Positions 1 to 9,567 are shown, counted from the stretch's first letter. The stretch: DNA of 64,000 bases from Bacteroidota bacterium (GCA_018267385.1 JAFDYN010000025.1:1-64000); one strand, 5' to 3'. Numbers and translations: made by a program. The notes: generated from the sequence alone by a model not told the origin.

Positions 1-3000
1 GCTGTGTGGCCGCAGGTGTCTCTGCCGGAGGTGTCACCGGAGCTTCAGACTTCGGCTTTTCTGCCGGAGGGGCCGCCGGCGCCTCTTTCCTCTCCGGAGT
101 AGCTGCAGGAGGTGTACCAGAACCCGCAGTATCCTGCTGCGCAGGCGGTGCAGCGGCAGGTGTAGCTGGTGCAGCATTTGGATCTTCACCGGCTTTCTGT
201 TTCAGCTTCTCGGCCCTGCGCTGTGCGGCAGACTTAGGCTTTTCCTTTTCCTTAGGTGCTTCACCTCCGGCGCTGTCTGCGGCGGTAGGTTCAGATTTAG
301 GTGCAGCAGCAGGGGCGGCCTTCTTGCTGGTATCAGGAGTCTCAGTCTTCATTTGTGCTTTCGCCAGGCTGTCCCTGTTTATCTTAGGCTTCACTATGAT
401 CTTCTCTGCCGGCAGGTTTGGATTGGACTTGTCTTTCATCGCATCCAGGAAGGCTGACTTATTGATAGTAGACCCTATGTTGTAAGTATAAAACTGGCCC
501 TTCTCTCCGGTTATCTTGCGCTTGTCAGGCGGTGCGGCAGTCATAGAGGCTACTATCCTGTTGTAATCATCATAAGAAGAGATCAGGCCGAGTGTACCCG
601 GACGATATTCAAAGAAGAACCATTCGTTTGACCCCGTCTTGAGATAGATATTAAAGGTATTAGCCTTTAGCCCCACCTCTATGAATCCTTCTATGCGCTT
701 ATGTATCGGCTTCTCTCCTATGAATGAGATATTGAACCTGCCATAGGAGCGCAGGGTCAGGTCATCAGGATCATAGATGAAGCGCACATCATCAAACACG
801 AGGTAATACTTGAAATCTTTAGGACGCACAAAAGTCGGCGCCACAGACAGGTTGGATATCAGCTTGGCATCTGTCTTGGTGTCAGCCAGATTGGTATAGA
901 CCATCTTAAACTTATCTCCCTCATATGATGCATCCGGACCATCTGCATTATCGGTCACCATGATCTGCTGAAACTTCTCATCGAGGGTCTTATTATTCAG
1001 GTTCATGTCGATACCAAAGGTCATATTAAAGAGGTACTGCTTCTTGGTCAGGTCTACCTCATTGGTACCTGCTACGGCATACTTGATCACGCCAAAATCA
1101 GTACCAAAGCTCATCTTGCCCTCACCGCGGATGATACCCTTGGCTTCATTATAGCGCATGAGATTGCCCGCCAATTCGCCTGAGTCCACACGGCCGGGGT
1201 CACCCATCACGTACTCGCCGCTCTTTTCATTGTAGGTCACGACGCCGGGTGCCTTGAAGAGGGCCGGATCACTGTGCGCCATGACCGGTGTGAAGATGGC
1301 ATGATACATGACCGGTGTTTCGCTGGATTTATTGAAGTAGACACCCGTCACGACCGGCGTACCATCAGAAGATTTGGTAGTACTGTCATAGTGCAGGTAT
1401 AGCTTGTCGGGGTTTACATCATCTATGATCTTGAAATCTGAGGAGGTGACATTAGGGTCTTTGAAATTGATCTTGGCATAGCCCTTAAAGAATAAATATG
1501 GATTGTGCCCAAAGAGGCTCACGTCACCATTGAAAGTCACCTTTGGATAAATAAAGAATCCGTCAGTAGTATCCATGATCTGCCCCTTGGCCACCAGACT
1601 GTAGGCATCAAATTTATATTTAGACTCGCCGAGGGACTCTTTGCTGCAGAAGATATTATTGAAGGTGATCTTTTCATCTTTATGATCCTTAGTAGAGAAC
1701 TTGTATTCTCCGGTGCCGCGCAGCTCAGCCTTGCTGATGATATCTACTGTACACTTCTCTATCTTATGCTTGCTGGTCAGTGTATCTGCTATGATAGTCG
1801 CATTATGAAGCTGGTCTATCTTAGCCTCTCCCTGTACCACCACTATACCACTGTCCGGTATTACCTTGGCATCGGCTATCAGGATATATGGCACCTGCTC
1901 TGCGCGCAGGATAGATGTCTCGAGGTTGTAAGTCGCTCTCTTGGCCAGAAACTGTAGCCCCATCTGGCTCTCACGTGTGGAGGTGAAGTACTCACCCTGG
2001 CTGCCCGGCGGCACGCGGAAGTCAAGTATCTTCTGATCTATATACCACTTAAACTCGGCGATCTTGGTCTTAAACTGATTGTAGGCAAACTCAGTCGGAT
2101 TGTCCGGTATATTAGATTTGAAGTCGCCTATACGATTCTTAAAGTCGATCTTGGCATTGACGTTAGGCGTCTTGAATGTCACCTTATCTCCTGAGATCGA
2201 TTTGATATTCATAGAGGCCGTATCAGCCGAGAGATTCTCCGTCTGGAAGTGGAAGTCCTTTGACGTGAGGTTAGCCTCTGCCCAATCCAGAAATCCATTG
2301 CCCCGCAGCCCTTTGCCGGTGAGCAGTAATGTACCGTTAAAGGAAGTCTGATTTTCATACATCGCAAAGGCTTTATCCTTCACACTGTGTATGATCATGC
2401 TGTCTGTCTTCGTTTTCCAGAAGATATCATTGCCGGTACTGGCCACCTCCGGTGTCTTGACCCCATCGAAAACTTTCTTGATGTGAAATGAATCACTTGT
2501 GGCATGCAGCGAGTCGGGATAGAACATGATATTGTGAGAAGTAAATGTAGCGGTCAGGTGCTCTATTTTACCCTTGCCCGAGAGGCCGCTATGATTCAGT
2601 GTCAGGTCGCCTTCATACTTGCTGCCATCCTTGTAGAGTGCATAGCCACCATCCGGAGAGATGATATCAAAGCCCAATGAAAGATCGGGCATGATATGCA
2701 ACTTGTTTTTGATATCGGGAAAGATACCGCCCGATACCAGGCGGCCATCCCAGTTGATTACCGATGGCGTAAAGGTATTGAGACTATCGAGGCGGAAGGG
2801 CTGCAGCTCAAAGTAAAAGTCTTTGCGCTTGTAGGCGCCACCGGCTATATCATCGTAGTAGGCGTATGATTTATCCTTGCTCGTCAGCTTGGGGAACTGT
2901 GACAGGCGTGTACGCCCTGACTTATTGATAGGCGCATCTACCTCCAGCAGGCCTTTGACCCCTACTATGTCTGTGAGCAGTGTACGCAGCATTGGCTCGC

Positions 3001-4903
3001 CATTGGCATCCAGCCGGCCTGCGCTATCAGGTATATTGATACGCATAGAGTCCAGGCCGTTCAGGTCAAAGGTGAATGGCTGGTAGTCAAACTTGTAGTT
3101 TCTGCCAAAGAAATCGAGGCGACCACCATACACCAGACCGTCAAAGGTCATATCCCTGTTTTTCTGGATATTGATAGACCTGTTGTATGGGAAGATGACC
3201 ACCTTGGCTGTATCGCTGATCGGCACTGCATCTACACCCTTCAACTCCACCGTATTGTTCTTCAGATCTATATAATCAGTGCCTGTCTTAGGCACAGATT
3301 TCAGGCGAATGATATCATAGTCCAGCTTTTTGGAGTTTGACATCACGTAGTTGATCACCTTATCACGCATGGTCACAGTACCTGTATTCTCATCATAGCG
3401 TATGAAGCCGCCCTCTACGAGCATGTAGTATAGGGACTTGGCCTGATCCTCAGTGAGGTGCGGATCTATAGCCTTAGCCAGGTCCGTAGCATTCAGGTCT
3501 CTATTGCCAGTCTTCTCATACATGCGTTTGATGATAGACAGCGGCTCATAAGGAGCACCACCTTGTATCTGTCTGATGCGTTCTTTATTAAAGAAGTTAT
3601 TTGACTCAAACACGGAGCCCACCTGGCCTATTCCATTCAGCGTCCTCAGTTGCATACGTGCTGAGTCGAGATTCCAGAAGATAGCGTCCACTTCAAACTC
3701 ATGATTGTGATAAGAGTCAAAGAATTTTGACTTGGAGATACCGGATTCGCCGCGTAGCAGGCGCAGTTCATTGTTCTTGGCCTTGTATGTCAGGATCAGT
3801 TGCGGGTGATAGATGGTATCGCTACCGTTGAAGATAATGACCTCTGCCTTTGGCGATCCGACCTCTTCACCTTTCTTGATCGTAAAAGACTGTGAGTATG
3901 CAGTCACGGCCTTGGTCTTATCACGTTTGTAGAAAGTCACTGTGGCGGGCGTATCGGGCACGCCATAGCCCATTACCTTAGGGCCCCAGAGGCCAAAACC
4001 ACCTGAGTACACGGCATTAGGCACGATCTCTTTCAGTGTCACATGCTTGGACCATGAGTCAAAGCGCGGATAAGAAGAAGCTGAGTCATTGCCTCCCACA
4101 AATTTATCAGTGAACTTGCCATACAGCGGCGTAGCGAAAAAGTCCTTGTAGTAGAACTCCACGGAGTCCACAGTGTATATCGTATTATCAAAGTTGATCA
4201 CATAGTCTGACCTGAAATTGGCGTACACATTAGAGCTGCTCAGTTTGTTTCTCTCCCAGTCTACATGGCCACCTTTGCCATACCATTTGTTTTCTGTCGG
4301 GAAGTACTTACCTGATGTGCTATTGATGTATATCGTATCGCTGCTGGTGGTACCTGTCAGTTTGCCCAGGGGCACAGAGATCACAGGTTTCCATGATTCA
4401 TAGCCGAGGGTGTATGACTTGGCATCCGAGCGCCAGGTTTTTGACATTGATGTATAAAGTGCCCCCTTGTCAAAGAAAGAAACAGAAAACTCCAGGAACT
4501 TGCCCAGATCGTGGTTGTCTCCTTTCTTTTGTCCCTTAGTGACCTGGCCCAGGATATCCAGCCAGTTATTAAACTTGTCTTGTGATATCTTGTTCTTCGC
4601 AAAGGCATTGATGGTCGTGAAGAAATCGTAGTAGTAAGGGAATGGAGCCAGGTTGCGCGGGGCGAGCACATTGGTAGATGCTATGATCTGCTGTAGCTGT
4701 GCATCTGATATGGCTCCGCTCTTGATGTTCTTATTGAAGTCTTCATCAGCCTGCATGAGGTTCTCGGCCTTGGAGCCGGTCATCATCTGCTCTACAGCCT
4801 TGATGTATTTATCTCTCTCCGTGGGAAAGGTGGTCAGGGTTTGTGCGTTCACCCGGGTGAGGACTGATACTATAAACGCGAGGGCCAGGAGTTTTTTAGT
4901 CAT
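1..4903 (-). CDS. Very large secreted beta-rich repeat protein, C-terminus cut by window edge
   Basis: At least 1,634 codons are open from the ATG to the left edge without a stop, so the C-terminus is missing. The start MTKKLLALAFIVSVL...NA|Q is a clear Sec signal peptide, so the protein is exported. I recognise no enzyme domain. The middle is dense in alternating polar/hydrophobic strands. At least one unit is duplicated: residues near 768 (YEGDLTLNHSGLSGKG) and near 864 (FNGTLLLTGKGLRGNG), about 96 residues apart. From about residue 1510 the sequence becomes a low-complexity Pro/Ala/Glu/Lys tail that continues past the edge. Inferred to be a periplasmic or outer-membrane-associated scaffold of beta repeats; an OstA/AsmA-like fold is possible but unproven. 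It is the last visible gene of a leftward group with prmA and tpiA, behind a 156-bp gap. Confidence 0.85.
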   Translation of the reverse strand, partial: MTKKLLALAFIVSVLTRVNAQTLTTFPTERDKYIKAVEQMMTGSKAENLMQADEDFNKNIKSGAISDAQLQQIIASTNVLAPRNLAPFPYYYDFFTTINAFAKNKISQDKFNNWLDILGQVTKGQKKGDNHDLGKFLEFSVSFFDKGALYTSMSKTWRSDAKSYTLGYESWKPVISVPLGKLTGTTSSDTIYINSTSGKYFPTENKWYGKGGHVDWERNKLSSSNVYANFRSDYVINFDNTIYTVDSVEFYYKDFFATPLYGKFTDKFVGGNDSASSYPRFDSWSKHVTLKEIVPNAVYSGGFGLWGPKVMGYGVPDTPATVTFYKRDKTKAVTAYSQSFTIKKGEEVGSPKAEVIIFNGSDTIYHPQLILTYKAKNNELRLLRGESGISKSKFFDSYHNHEFEVDAIFWNLDSARMQLRTLNGIGQVGSVFESNNFFNKERIRQIQGGAPYEPLSIIKRMYEKTGNRDLNATDLAKAIDPHLTEDQAKSLYYMLVEGGFIRYDENTGTVTMRDKVINYVMSNSKKLDYDIIRLKSVPKTGTDYIDLKNNTVELKGVDAVPISDTAKVVIFPYNRSINIQKNRDMTFDGLVYGGRLDFFGRNYKFDYQPFTFDLNGLDSMRINIPDSAGRLDANGEPMLRTLLTDIVGVKGLLEVDAPINKSGRTRLSQFPKLTSKDKSYAYYDDIAGGAYKRKDFYFELQPFRLDSLNTFTPSVINWDGRLVSGGIFPDIKNKLHIMPDLSLGFDIISPDGGYALYKDGSKYEGDLTLNHSGLSGKGKIEHLTATFTSHNIMFYPDSLHATSDSFHIKKVFDGVKTPEVASTGNDIFWKTKTDSMIIHSVKDKAFAMYENQTSFNGTLLLTGKGLRGNGFLDWAEANLTSKDFHFQTENLSADTASMNIKSISGDKVTFKTPNVNAKIDFKNRIGDFKSNIPDNPTEFAYNQFKTKIAEFKWYIDQKILDFRVPPGSQGEYFTSTRESQMGLQFLAKRATYNLETSILRAEQVPYILIADAKVIPDSGIVVVQGEAKIDQLHNATIIADTLTSKHKIEKCTVDIISKAELRGTGEYKFSTKDHKDEKITFNNIFCSKESLGESKYKFDAYSLVAKGQIMDTTDGFFIYPKVTFNGDVSLFGHNPYLFFKGYAKINFKDPNVTSSDFKIIDDVNPDKLYLHYDSTTKSSDGTPVVTGVYFNKSSETPVMYHAIFTPVMAHSDPALFKAPGVVTYNEKSGEYVMGDPGRVDSGELAGNLMRYNEAKGIIRGEGKMSFGTDFGVIKYAVAGTNEVDLTKKQYLFNMTFGIDMNLNNKTLDEKFQQIMVTDNADGPDASYEGDKFKMVYTNLADTKTDAKLISNLSVAPTFVRPKDFKYYLVFDDVRFIYDPDDLTLRSYGRFNISFIGEKPIHKRIEGFIEVGLKANTFNIYLKTGSNEWFFFEYRPGTLGLISSYDDYNRIVASMTAAPPDKRKITGEKGQFYTYNIGSTINKSAFLDAMKDKSNPNLPAEKIIVKPKINRDSLAKAQMKTETPDTSKKAAPAAAPKSEPTAADSAGGEAPKEKEKPKSAAQRRAEKLKQKAGEDPNAAPATPAAAPPAQQDTAGSGTPPAATPERKEAPAAPPAEKPKSEAPVTPPAETPAATQ

Positions 4904-5059
4904 TTCTGTGTATTGTATGATTCAAAGCCCTGCGCTACTTTGATCGTAGGGTGGGCGGCAGTGAGTTACAGTTTTGATAAAGTGATCTGTTCCAACCGGG
5001 ACAAATTACTTAAAAAAAACGTTTCGGGTAGGATGCCGGTCAAAAAAGTAAGCCCCCGT

Positions 5060-5881
5060 CTACGCGTGGAAACTGATGCTGACCCATCCGTCACGCGTCA
5101 GCTGGCGTATCACTGAGCATCCAAGGCCGGTAGCCAGGTCAGTGATATCCTTAGTATCTGTGACCAGTATACCGCTGACTACTAAAACGCCTCCCGGCCG
5201 GATGAAAGTGCGCCAGGATTCTAAATTTTTCATAATCACATTGCGGTTGATATTGGCCAGCATGACATCATACTGCTCTGACACCACAGACATGGTATCC
5301 GCATGTATCACCTTTATCCTGCTCACATTATTACGCTCTATATTCTCACGGCAGTTTTCTACCGCCCACTCTTCATTGTCTATAGCCACTATATGCGCAG
5401 CACCGAGTTTCTCCGCCAGGATGGCCAGCACACCCGTACCGCTGCCAAAGTCCACTACATCTTTGCCCTGCAGGTCCATATCCAGCATCTGCTCTATCAT
5501 GAGGGCGGTGGTAGCATGGTGGCCGGTGCCAAAGGACATCTTGGGCTCTATGATCAGCTCATAGGCTGCCGGCTGCGGCTCATGAAACGGGGCACGTATG
5601 CTGACACTGCCGGCTATGGTGAGTGGCTGGAAGCTCCTCTCCCACTGCTCATTCCAGTTTTGCTGGGCTATGACAGAGGTCTGATAGCTAATGTGGCCTA
5701 GTCCATTCTGCTGGAGCAGCTCCAGTATATCCTCCTGCCTCACTGCCGGGCCCGGTATGAAGGCACGCACTGCATCAGGCACCTCTTCAAATCCGTCAAA
5801 GCCCACCTCAGGCAGCAGCGCTATCAGAAAATCCCGCAGGGCTTCCTCACGGGTAAAAAATTCATATTGTATATAGTCCAC
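5060..5881 (-). CDS. prmA: Ribosomal protein L11 methyltransferase
   Basis: PrmA trimethylates ribosomal protein L11 in the cytoplasm using S-adenosylmethionine. Seen: the PrmA linker segment FGTGHHATT (117-125), SAM-binding motif I DFGSGTG (144-150), and the LANIN catalytic-loop equivalent (208-212). An N-terminal L11-recognition domain fills residues 1-90. I chose the GTG at 5881, giving 273 residues beginning (V)DYIQYEFF, which matches the usual family start. The longer frame from 5962 would overlap the end of tpiA by about 50 bases and adds 27 residues without family character. The gap to tpiA is 28 bp, so the two are probably co-transcribed. Confidence 0.9.
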   Translation of the reverse strand: MDYIQYEFFTREEALRDFLIALLPEVGFDGFEEVPDAVRAFIPGPAVRQEDILELLQQNGLGHISYQTSVIAQQNWNEQWERSFQPLTIAGSVSIRAPFHEPQPAAYELIIEPKMSFGTGHHATTALMIEQMLDMDLQGKDVVDFGSGTGVLAILAEKLGAAHIVAIDNEEWAVENCRENIERNNVSRIKVIHADTMSVVSEQYDVMLANINRNVIMKNLESWRTFIRPGGVLVVSGILVTDTKDITDLATGLGCSVIRQLTRDGWVSISFHA

Positions 5882-5909
5882 GATCGTTGATTGGTCGGAT
5901 GAAATAATA

Positions 5910-6659
5910 TCAAACTGCGCCGATAATGGCCTTGAAGTCATCAGCCTTGAGTGAGGCACCACCTATCAGGCCGCCATCTACATCAGGCTGTGACAGCAGC
6001 TCTGCTGCATTATCCGGCTTCATACTGCCGCCATACTGTATGATGATGCGCTCCGCTATGTCGCGTCCATAGCGCGCAGCTATACGCGTGCGGATGAAGT
6101 GGTGCATATCCTGTGCCTGCTGCGGTGTAGCCGTGAGGCCTGTGCCTATAGCCCACACAGGCTCATATGCTATGATCACCCGCTGTATGTCGTCTTCGCT
6201 GAGATGAAAGAGGCTATCCTCCAGCTGGCGCTCCACATAGTTTTCCTGCTGCTCATCCAGGCGTATCTCTTTGGTCTCGCCGCAGCAGAATATGGGCTTC
6301 AGCCCATGCGCAAGTGCGATATCTATCTTATCTTTCAGCATGGCGTGAGACTCATGATAGTAGATACGCCGCTCGCTGTGGCCTATGATCACATACGGTA
6401 CGCCGATAGAGGCCAGCATAGGTGCTGACACCTCTCCGGTAAAGGCACCATGCTCCCGGTCGGCACAGTTTTGCGCACCGAGTGCTACCTTACTTCCCTT
6501 CAGTATCTCTGCCAGTGCCGTGAGATAGAGGAAAGACGGACACAGGATCACATCATGCCTGTACGTACCCTCGCCCTCACAGATGGCAGCAGCCAGCACC
6601 TTAGCCTCGTCATACTTCAGGTTCATCTTCCAGTTGCCTGCTATTATTTTTCTTCTCAT
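5910..6659 (-). CDS. tpiA: Triosephosphate isomerase
   Basis: Interconverts dihydroxyacetone phosphate and glyceraldehyde-3-phosphate in glycolysis and gluconeogenesis. At 249 residues it has the normal family length. Catalytic residues are all in place: Lys11 in GNWKMN, His94 in GHSERR, Glu166 in AYEPVWAIGTG. The phosphate-binding loop IQYGGSMKP lies near residue 210 and GGLIGGASL near 232. It begins 6 bp after the end of the upstream glmU-like gene and is followed closely by prmA, so glmU-tpiA-prmA looks like one leftward operon. Confidence 0.97.
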   Translation of the reverse strand: MRRKIIAGNWKMNLKYDEAKVLAAAICEGEGTYRHDVILCPSFLYLTALAEILKGSKVALGAQNCADREHGAFTGEVSAPMLASIGVPYVIIGHSERRIYYHESHAMLKDKIDIALAHGLKPIFCCGETKEIRLDEQQENYVERQLEDSLFHLSEDDIQRVIIAYEPVWAIGTGLTATPQQAQDMHHFIRTRIAARYGRDIAERIIIQYGGSMKPDNAAELLSQPDVDGGLIGGASLKADDFKAIIGAV

Positions 6660-6665
6660 TGCTTC

Positions 6666-7856
6666 TTACTTGCGGTATTTCTCATCACGGTCAAAGGCCA
6701 CCTGCATCATATCTATATCACCTTGCGATAGTGTGATATCCCTGCGCGCCATCATGCGCTCTGCCACCTCCAGCGCCTTGTCAAAGCGGAAGGTCTCCTT
6801 TTTATCCGCTCCTCCCCAGGTGAAGGATGGGATAAATTTATCAGGAAAGCCGCCGTCAAACACATTAGCCGCTACCCCTACAGTGGTGCCGGTATTGAAC
6901 ATAGTATTGATACCACTCTTGGCATGATCTGCCATGATCAGCCCATGAAACTGCATGCCGGAGGATATATAGCCCTCCGTAGGGTAGTGCCACACGTCTA
7001 CGGTGCCGTAGTTGTTCTTGAGGTTAGAGCAGTTGGTATCAGCTCCCAGGTTGCACCATTCGGCTATCACAGAGTTTCCTATGAAGCCGTCATGGCCTTT
7101 ATTGCTATAGCCGAAAAAAACTGCATTGCTCACTTCTCCTCCTACCTTGCAGTGCGGCCCGATGGTGGTGGCGCCATAGACTTTGGCAGCCATCTTCAGG
7201 CCGCCATGCTCTCCGAGCGCAAACGGCCCGCGTACGTGGCATCCCTCCATGATCTCTGCATCCCGGCCTATGTAGACGGGCCCGCCTTTGACATTGAGAG
7301 TGCTGCACTCTACCGAGGCTCCCTCCTCTATGAAAACCAGACGGCTGTCGCCTATCACCGTATTAGTTTCACTAATGGATTGCGACATTCTACCATCTGT
7401 AATCAGCTTAAAATCAGACTCAATTTCTACTCCATTCAATCGGAAAACATCGTATGGAAACCTGATCTGGCGTACGTCCTCCGTGTAGGTCACGTAGTGC
7501 GCCGCCGTGGCCGCAGCTTCTACCTCAGTCCATGCCCGTGGTGTATCAGAGCAGTACGCCAGGGTGGTACCATTCACATGGAGGGCCTGGCCGTCCTTCA
7601 GGGTCAGCACCAGGCGGGCCATCTCTGCCGTAGGTATGATAGAGCCATTGATGTAGGTATGTGTACCTGCCTCCGTGGCAAAAGGGAACCGGCCTGACAG
7701 GTAATCTTCCGAAAGGGTCAGCGTGACCTCACCAAGAAAGTGCTGCCACTTCTCCCGAATGGTCAGGATGCCTACGCGACAGTCTGCCACCGGACGCATA
7801 TATGTGAGCGGCAGCAGGTCCAGACGGATCGCAGCCGGGTCATAGAGTATGTACAT
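6666..7856 (-). CDS. Alternate GlmU-family nucleotidyltransferase/acetyltransferase
   Basis: At 396 residues the protein resembles the Bacteroidota-type alternate GlmU (UDP-GlcNAc pyrophosphorylase/glucosamine-1-phosphate acetyltransferase), which supplies UDP-N-acetylglucosamine for the envelope. The N-terminus YDPAAIRLDLLPLTYMRPVA replaces the classical GxGTRM nucleotidyltransferase signature, as expected for this branch. Residues about 170-330 carry imperfect hexapeptide repeats of a left-handed beta helix (for example VYIGRDAEIMEGCHV and TTIGPHCKVGGEV). Substrate and both activities are inferred from family resemblance. First gene of the operon with tpiA and prmA. Confidence 0.8.
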   Translation of the reverse strand: MYILYDPAAIRLDLLPLTYMRPVADCRVGILTIREKWQHFLGEVTLTLSEDYLSGRFPFATEAGTHTYINGSIIPTAEMARLVLTLKDGQALHVNGTTLAYCSDTPRAWTEVEAAATAAHYVTYTEDVRQIRFPYDVFRLNGVEIESDFKLITDGRMSQSISETNTVIGDSRLVFIEEGASVECSTLNVKGGPVYIGRDAEIMEGCHVRGPFALGEHGGLKMAAKVYGATTIGPHCKVGGEVSNAVFFGYSNKGHDGFIGNSVIAEWCNLGADTNCSNLKNNYGTVDVWHYPTEGYISSGMQFHGLIMADHAKSGINTMFNTGTTVGVAANVFDGGFPDKFIPSFTWGGADKKETFRFDKALEVAERMMARRDITLSQGDIDMMQVAFDRDEKYRK

Positions 7857-7923
7857 GCGCTAAAGGTATGAAAAACATCAAGGCTGCCCAAGTCAGACAC
7901 GGCATAAAGGGTACTGACAGCTA

Positions 7924-8397
7924 TCAGTGCAATACAGCCATCCAGCGGTCGCTTTCTGCATATTCTTTGATGACGCGGTTGCGCTTCTCCAGCAGTCTGC
8001 GCAAGTAGGAAGTTAGAACGAGCTGATCTGCCATCCATCCTAGGGGCCCAAACGGAGATGCGAATCGGAAAACATCGGTCATCAAAGTTTGGTCATACTG
8101 CTGACTAAACAGATGGTCATGCCTGATATATGTGAAAGCACCGCGTACCATCTCATCTGTGAAAGCCTCAGGAAAGCTATACGATGTGATGCGGGACGTA
8201 AGCTGCTGACGAATGCCGAAATGAAAGGCGCTCCATGTCACCATCTCGCCCAGGCCTATCAGTCCTGATGTGCGGCCGGCTATCGCACGCTCATCTGTAT
8301 GATCAGTAGATATAGTGTGCAGGTCTATGCTCCGCGATAAGTCGAAGCAACGCTCTATAGGGGCATTGATCAGTGTTTCTATTCTTATCTCGGGCAT
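7924..8397 (-). CDS. SRPBCC (START-like) ligand-binding family protein
   Basis: 157 residues, starting at the ATG at 8397; an in-frame TTG at 8406 would add three residues. The opening PEIRIETLINAPIERCFDLSRSID is the typical first strand and helix of SRPBCC/polyketide-cyclase-like proteins, and the C-terminal helix RRLLEKRNRVIKEYAES closes the fold. No signal peptide, so cytoplasmic. The ligand cannot be read from sequence. It lies 15 bp downstream of the TPR lipoprotein gene and is probably co-transcribed with it. Confidence 0.75.
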   Translation of the reverse strand: MPEIRIETLINAPIERCFDLSRSIDLHTISTDHTDERAIAGRTSGLIGLGEMVTWSAFHFGIRQQLTSRITSYSFPEAFTDEMVRGAFTYIRHDHLFSQQYDQTLMTDVFRFASPFGPLGWMADQLVLTSYLRRLLEKRNRVIKEYAESDRWMAVLH

Positions 8398-8412
8398 ATT
8401 GTGCAATACAGA

Positions 8413-9447
8413 TCAGTTGCCACCCAGGCGCTTCAGGCCATCCTGTGCCAGCTTGTAGTCAGGCTTAAAGTTGAGGCAATCCTGATAGAGGGACTTTGCC
8501 TCCTCCAGGTGTTTCATTTCCTCTGCACACCGTCCCTTCTTGTAGTAAGCCTCTGCATACTTCGGGTCCATCTGTATGGCCATGCCAAAGTATTTGTAGG
8601 CAGTCTGTATAGAGTCTACCTGCATGTAGCTCACTCCGAGTGCGTAGAGGGCTTCCTCATTTTTATAGTCGCGCGCTATGATCGTTTTGAAAGTTTCTAT
8701 GGACTCTTTGTATTTACCTTGCTCCTGCTGTGCAAAGCCTTTGGCGTAGAGCGCATCCGTAGCTTTAGGATTGGCCTTTACAGCATTATCCAGGTACTTG
8801 TCCGCCATCTTGTCCTTGCGCGCATGGAGCAAAAGGCCTATCTGCAGATAGGCATCTGAGTTTTTGGGGTCCTGCTCTACACAGGTCTGGAAGGCAGAGA
8901 GCGCCTTGGTCGTATCGCCCATATCCAGATAGGTCATGCCACGCCAGTAGTAGAGGTCCGGATTGAAAATGTCTATCCTGATGCCCTCATTGAAATGGGC
9001 CAGCGCAGCAGGATAATCCTTGATCATGTAGGAGAACTTGCCGCCGTACACATAGTATTTCACATTGGCAGAGTCGAGTGAGATGGCGTGATCCAGCAGG
9101 GCTATGGCCCGCTTAGGTTCCTTATCCTGTATGAAAAGGTCAGCCGCGTAGAGGTTATAGTCGTTGTTTTTAGGATCTATCACTCCTGCCAGGTACATAT
9201 CTGTGAGGGCAGACTTCAGGTCACCTAGGCCCTGGTACAGCTGTGCCCGTTTGAAGTAGAGGTCTGCATTGAGTGAGTCCTTCCGGATCAGCAGGGATAC
9301 AGCATCTATAGCTGCGGAGTGGACCTTGGTAGAGTCATAATTTTCCGCCGTCGCTTTGTCCTGCTTCTGCTCTGACCGCCAGCAGCCGGAGAGCAGGCTC
9401 AGGCACACGAGTACTGCCGGAATGTCAATAAAAATAAATCGCTTCAT
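8413..9447 (-). CDS. TPR-repeat lipoprotein
   Basis: 344 residues. A lipoprotein signal peptide ends in LLSGC, making Cys22 the lipidated residue, so the protein is probably anchored to an envelope membrane. From about residue 60 to the end there are consecutive 34-residue TPR units with the usual W/L-G-Y-A-F-A-P spacing (for example DLYFKRAQLYQGLGD, DLYYWRGMTYLDMGD, EAYYKKGRCAEEMK). TPRs mediate protein contacts; the partner is unknown. A perfect TAAATTTG box ends 5 bases before the ATG, so the transcript could have almost no leader. Confidence 0.85.
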   Translation of the reverse strand: MKRFIFIDIPAVLVCLSLLSGCWRSEQKQDKATAENYDSTKVHSAAIDAVSLLIRKDSLNADLYFKRAQLYQGLGDLKSALTDMYLAGVIDPKNNDYNLYAADLFIQDKEPKRAIALLDHAISLDSANVKYYVYGGKFSYMIKDYPAALAHFNEGIRIDIFNPDLYYWRGMTYLDMGDTTKALSAFQTCVEQDPKNSDAYLQIGLLLHARKDKMADKYLDNAVKANPKATDALYAKGFAQQEQGKYKESIETFKTIIARDYKNEEALYALGVSYMQVDSIQTAYKYFGMAIQMDPKYAEAYYKKGRCAEEMKHLEEAKSLYQDCLNFKPDYKLAQDGLKRLGGN

Positions 9448-9452
9448 CCCGT

Positions 9453-9460
9453 CAAATTTA
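9453..9460 (-). promoter_or_regulatory. Candidate -7 box for the TPR lipoprotein gene
   Basis: On the minus strand the site reads TAAATTTG, a perfect match to the Bacteroidota -7 consensus TAnnTTTG. Only 5 bases separate it from the ATG, which would put the transcription start at or next to the start codon. No clear TTG -33 element is visible, so this rests on the -7 match alone. Confidence 0.35.
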
Positions 9461-9504
9461 ATCTGAAAGGTGTAACTTCACACTAGTTCTTTGATAAAAT
9501 TAAC

Positions 9505-9561
9505 CTCTTGCCCTGCTGTCTCTCCGGAGACGTCGAAACGTAAGCAGTGGCAAGAGTTTTT
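9505..9561 (+). terminator. Branched stem-loop followed by a T-run, upstream of the 6S-like RNA
   Basis: Arms CTCTTGCC (9505-9512) and GGCAAGAG (9549-9556) pair perfectly. They extend through CTGCT/AGCAG with one bulged T at 9548. Inside is a second hairpin GTCTC-TCCG-GAGAC (9518-9531) with a UNCG-type tetraloop. Five T's follow the outer stem on the plus strand, so it has intrinsic-terminator form, yet no plus-strand gene ends here. It may end a short unannotated RNA or be a leader structure of the RNA that begins a few bases later. Confidence 0.45.
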
Positions 9562-9567
9562 AAGATA

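Noticed and set aside
6..485. 159-codon open frame on the plus strand, Gly/Ala/Ser rich
   Set aside because: It is the antisense shadow of the low-complexity Pro/Ala/Glu tail of the large minus-strand secreted protein.
5882..5962. Upstream extension of prmA to an ATG at 5962
   Set aside because: Would overlap the end of tpiA by about 50 bases and adds residues with no family similarity.
6924..7697. 257-codon plus-strand frame
   Set aside because: Lies wholly antisense to the glmU-family gene, whose hexapeptide repeats are unmistakable; the shadow protein has no domain character.
9505..9561. Possible SRP (4.5S) RNA, because of CCGGA and AAGCAG pieces
   Set aside because: The conserved GUCAGG/GGAAGCAGC symmetric loop is absent and the loop is UCCG, not GGAA; kept only as a structured hairpin.
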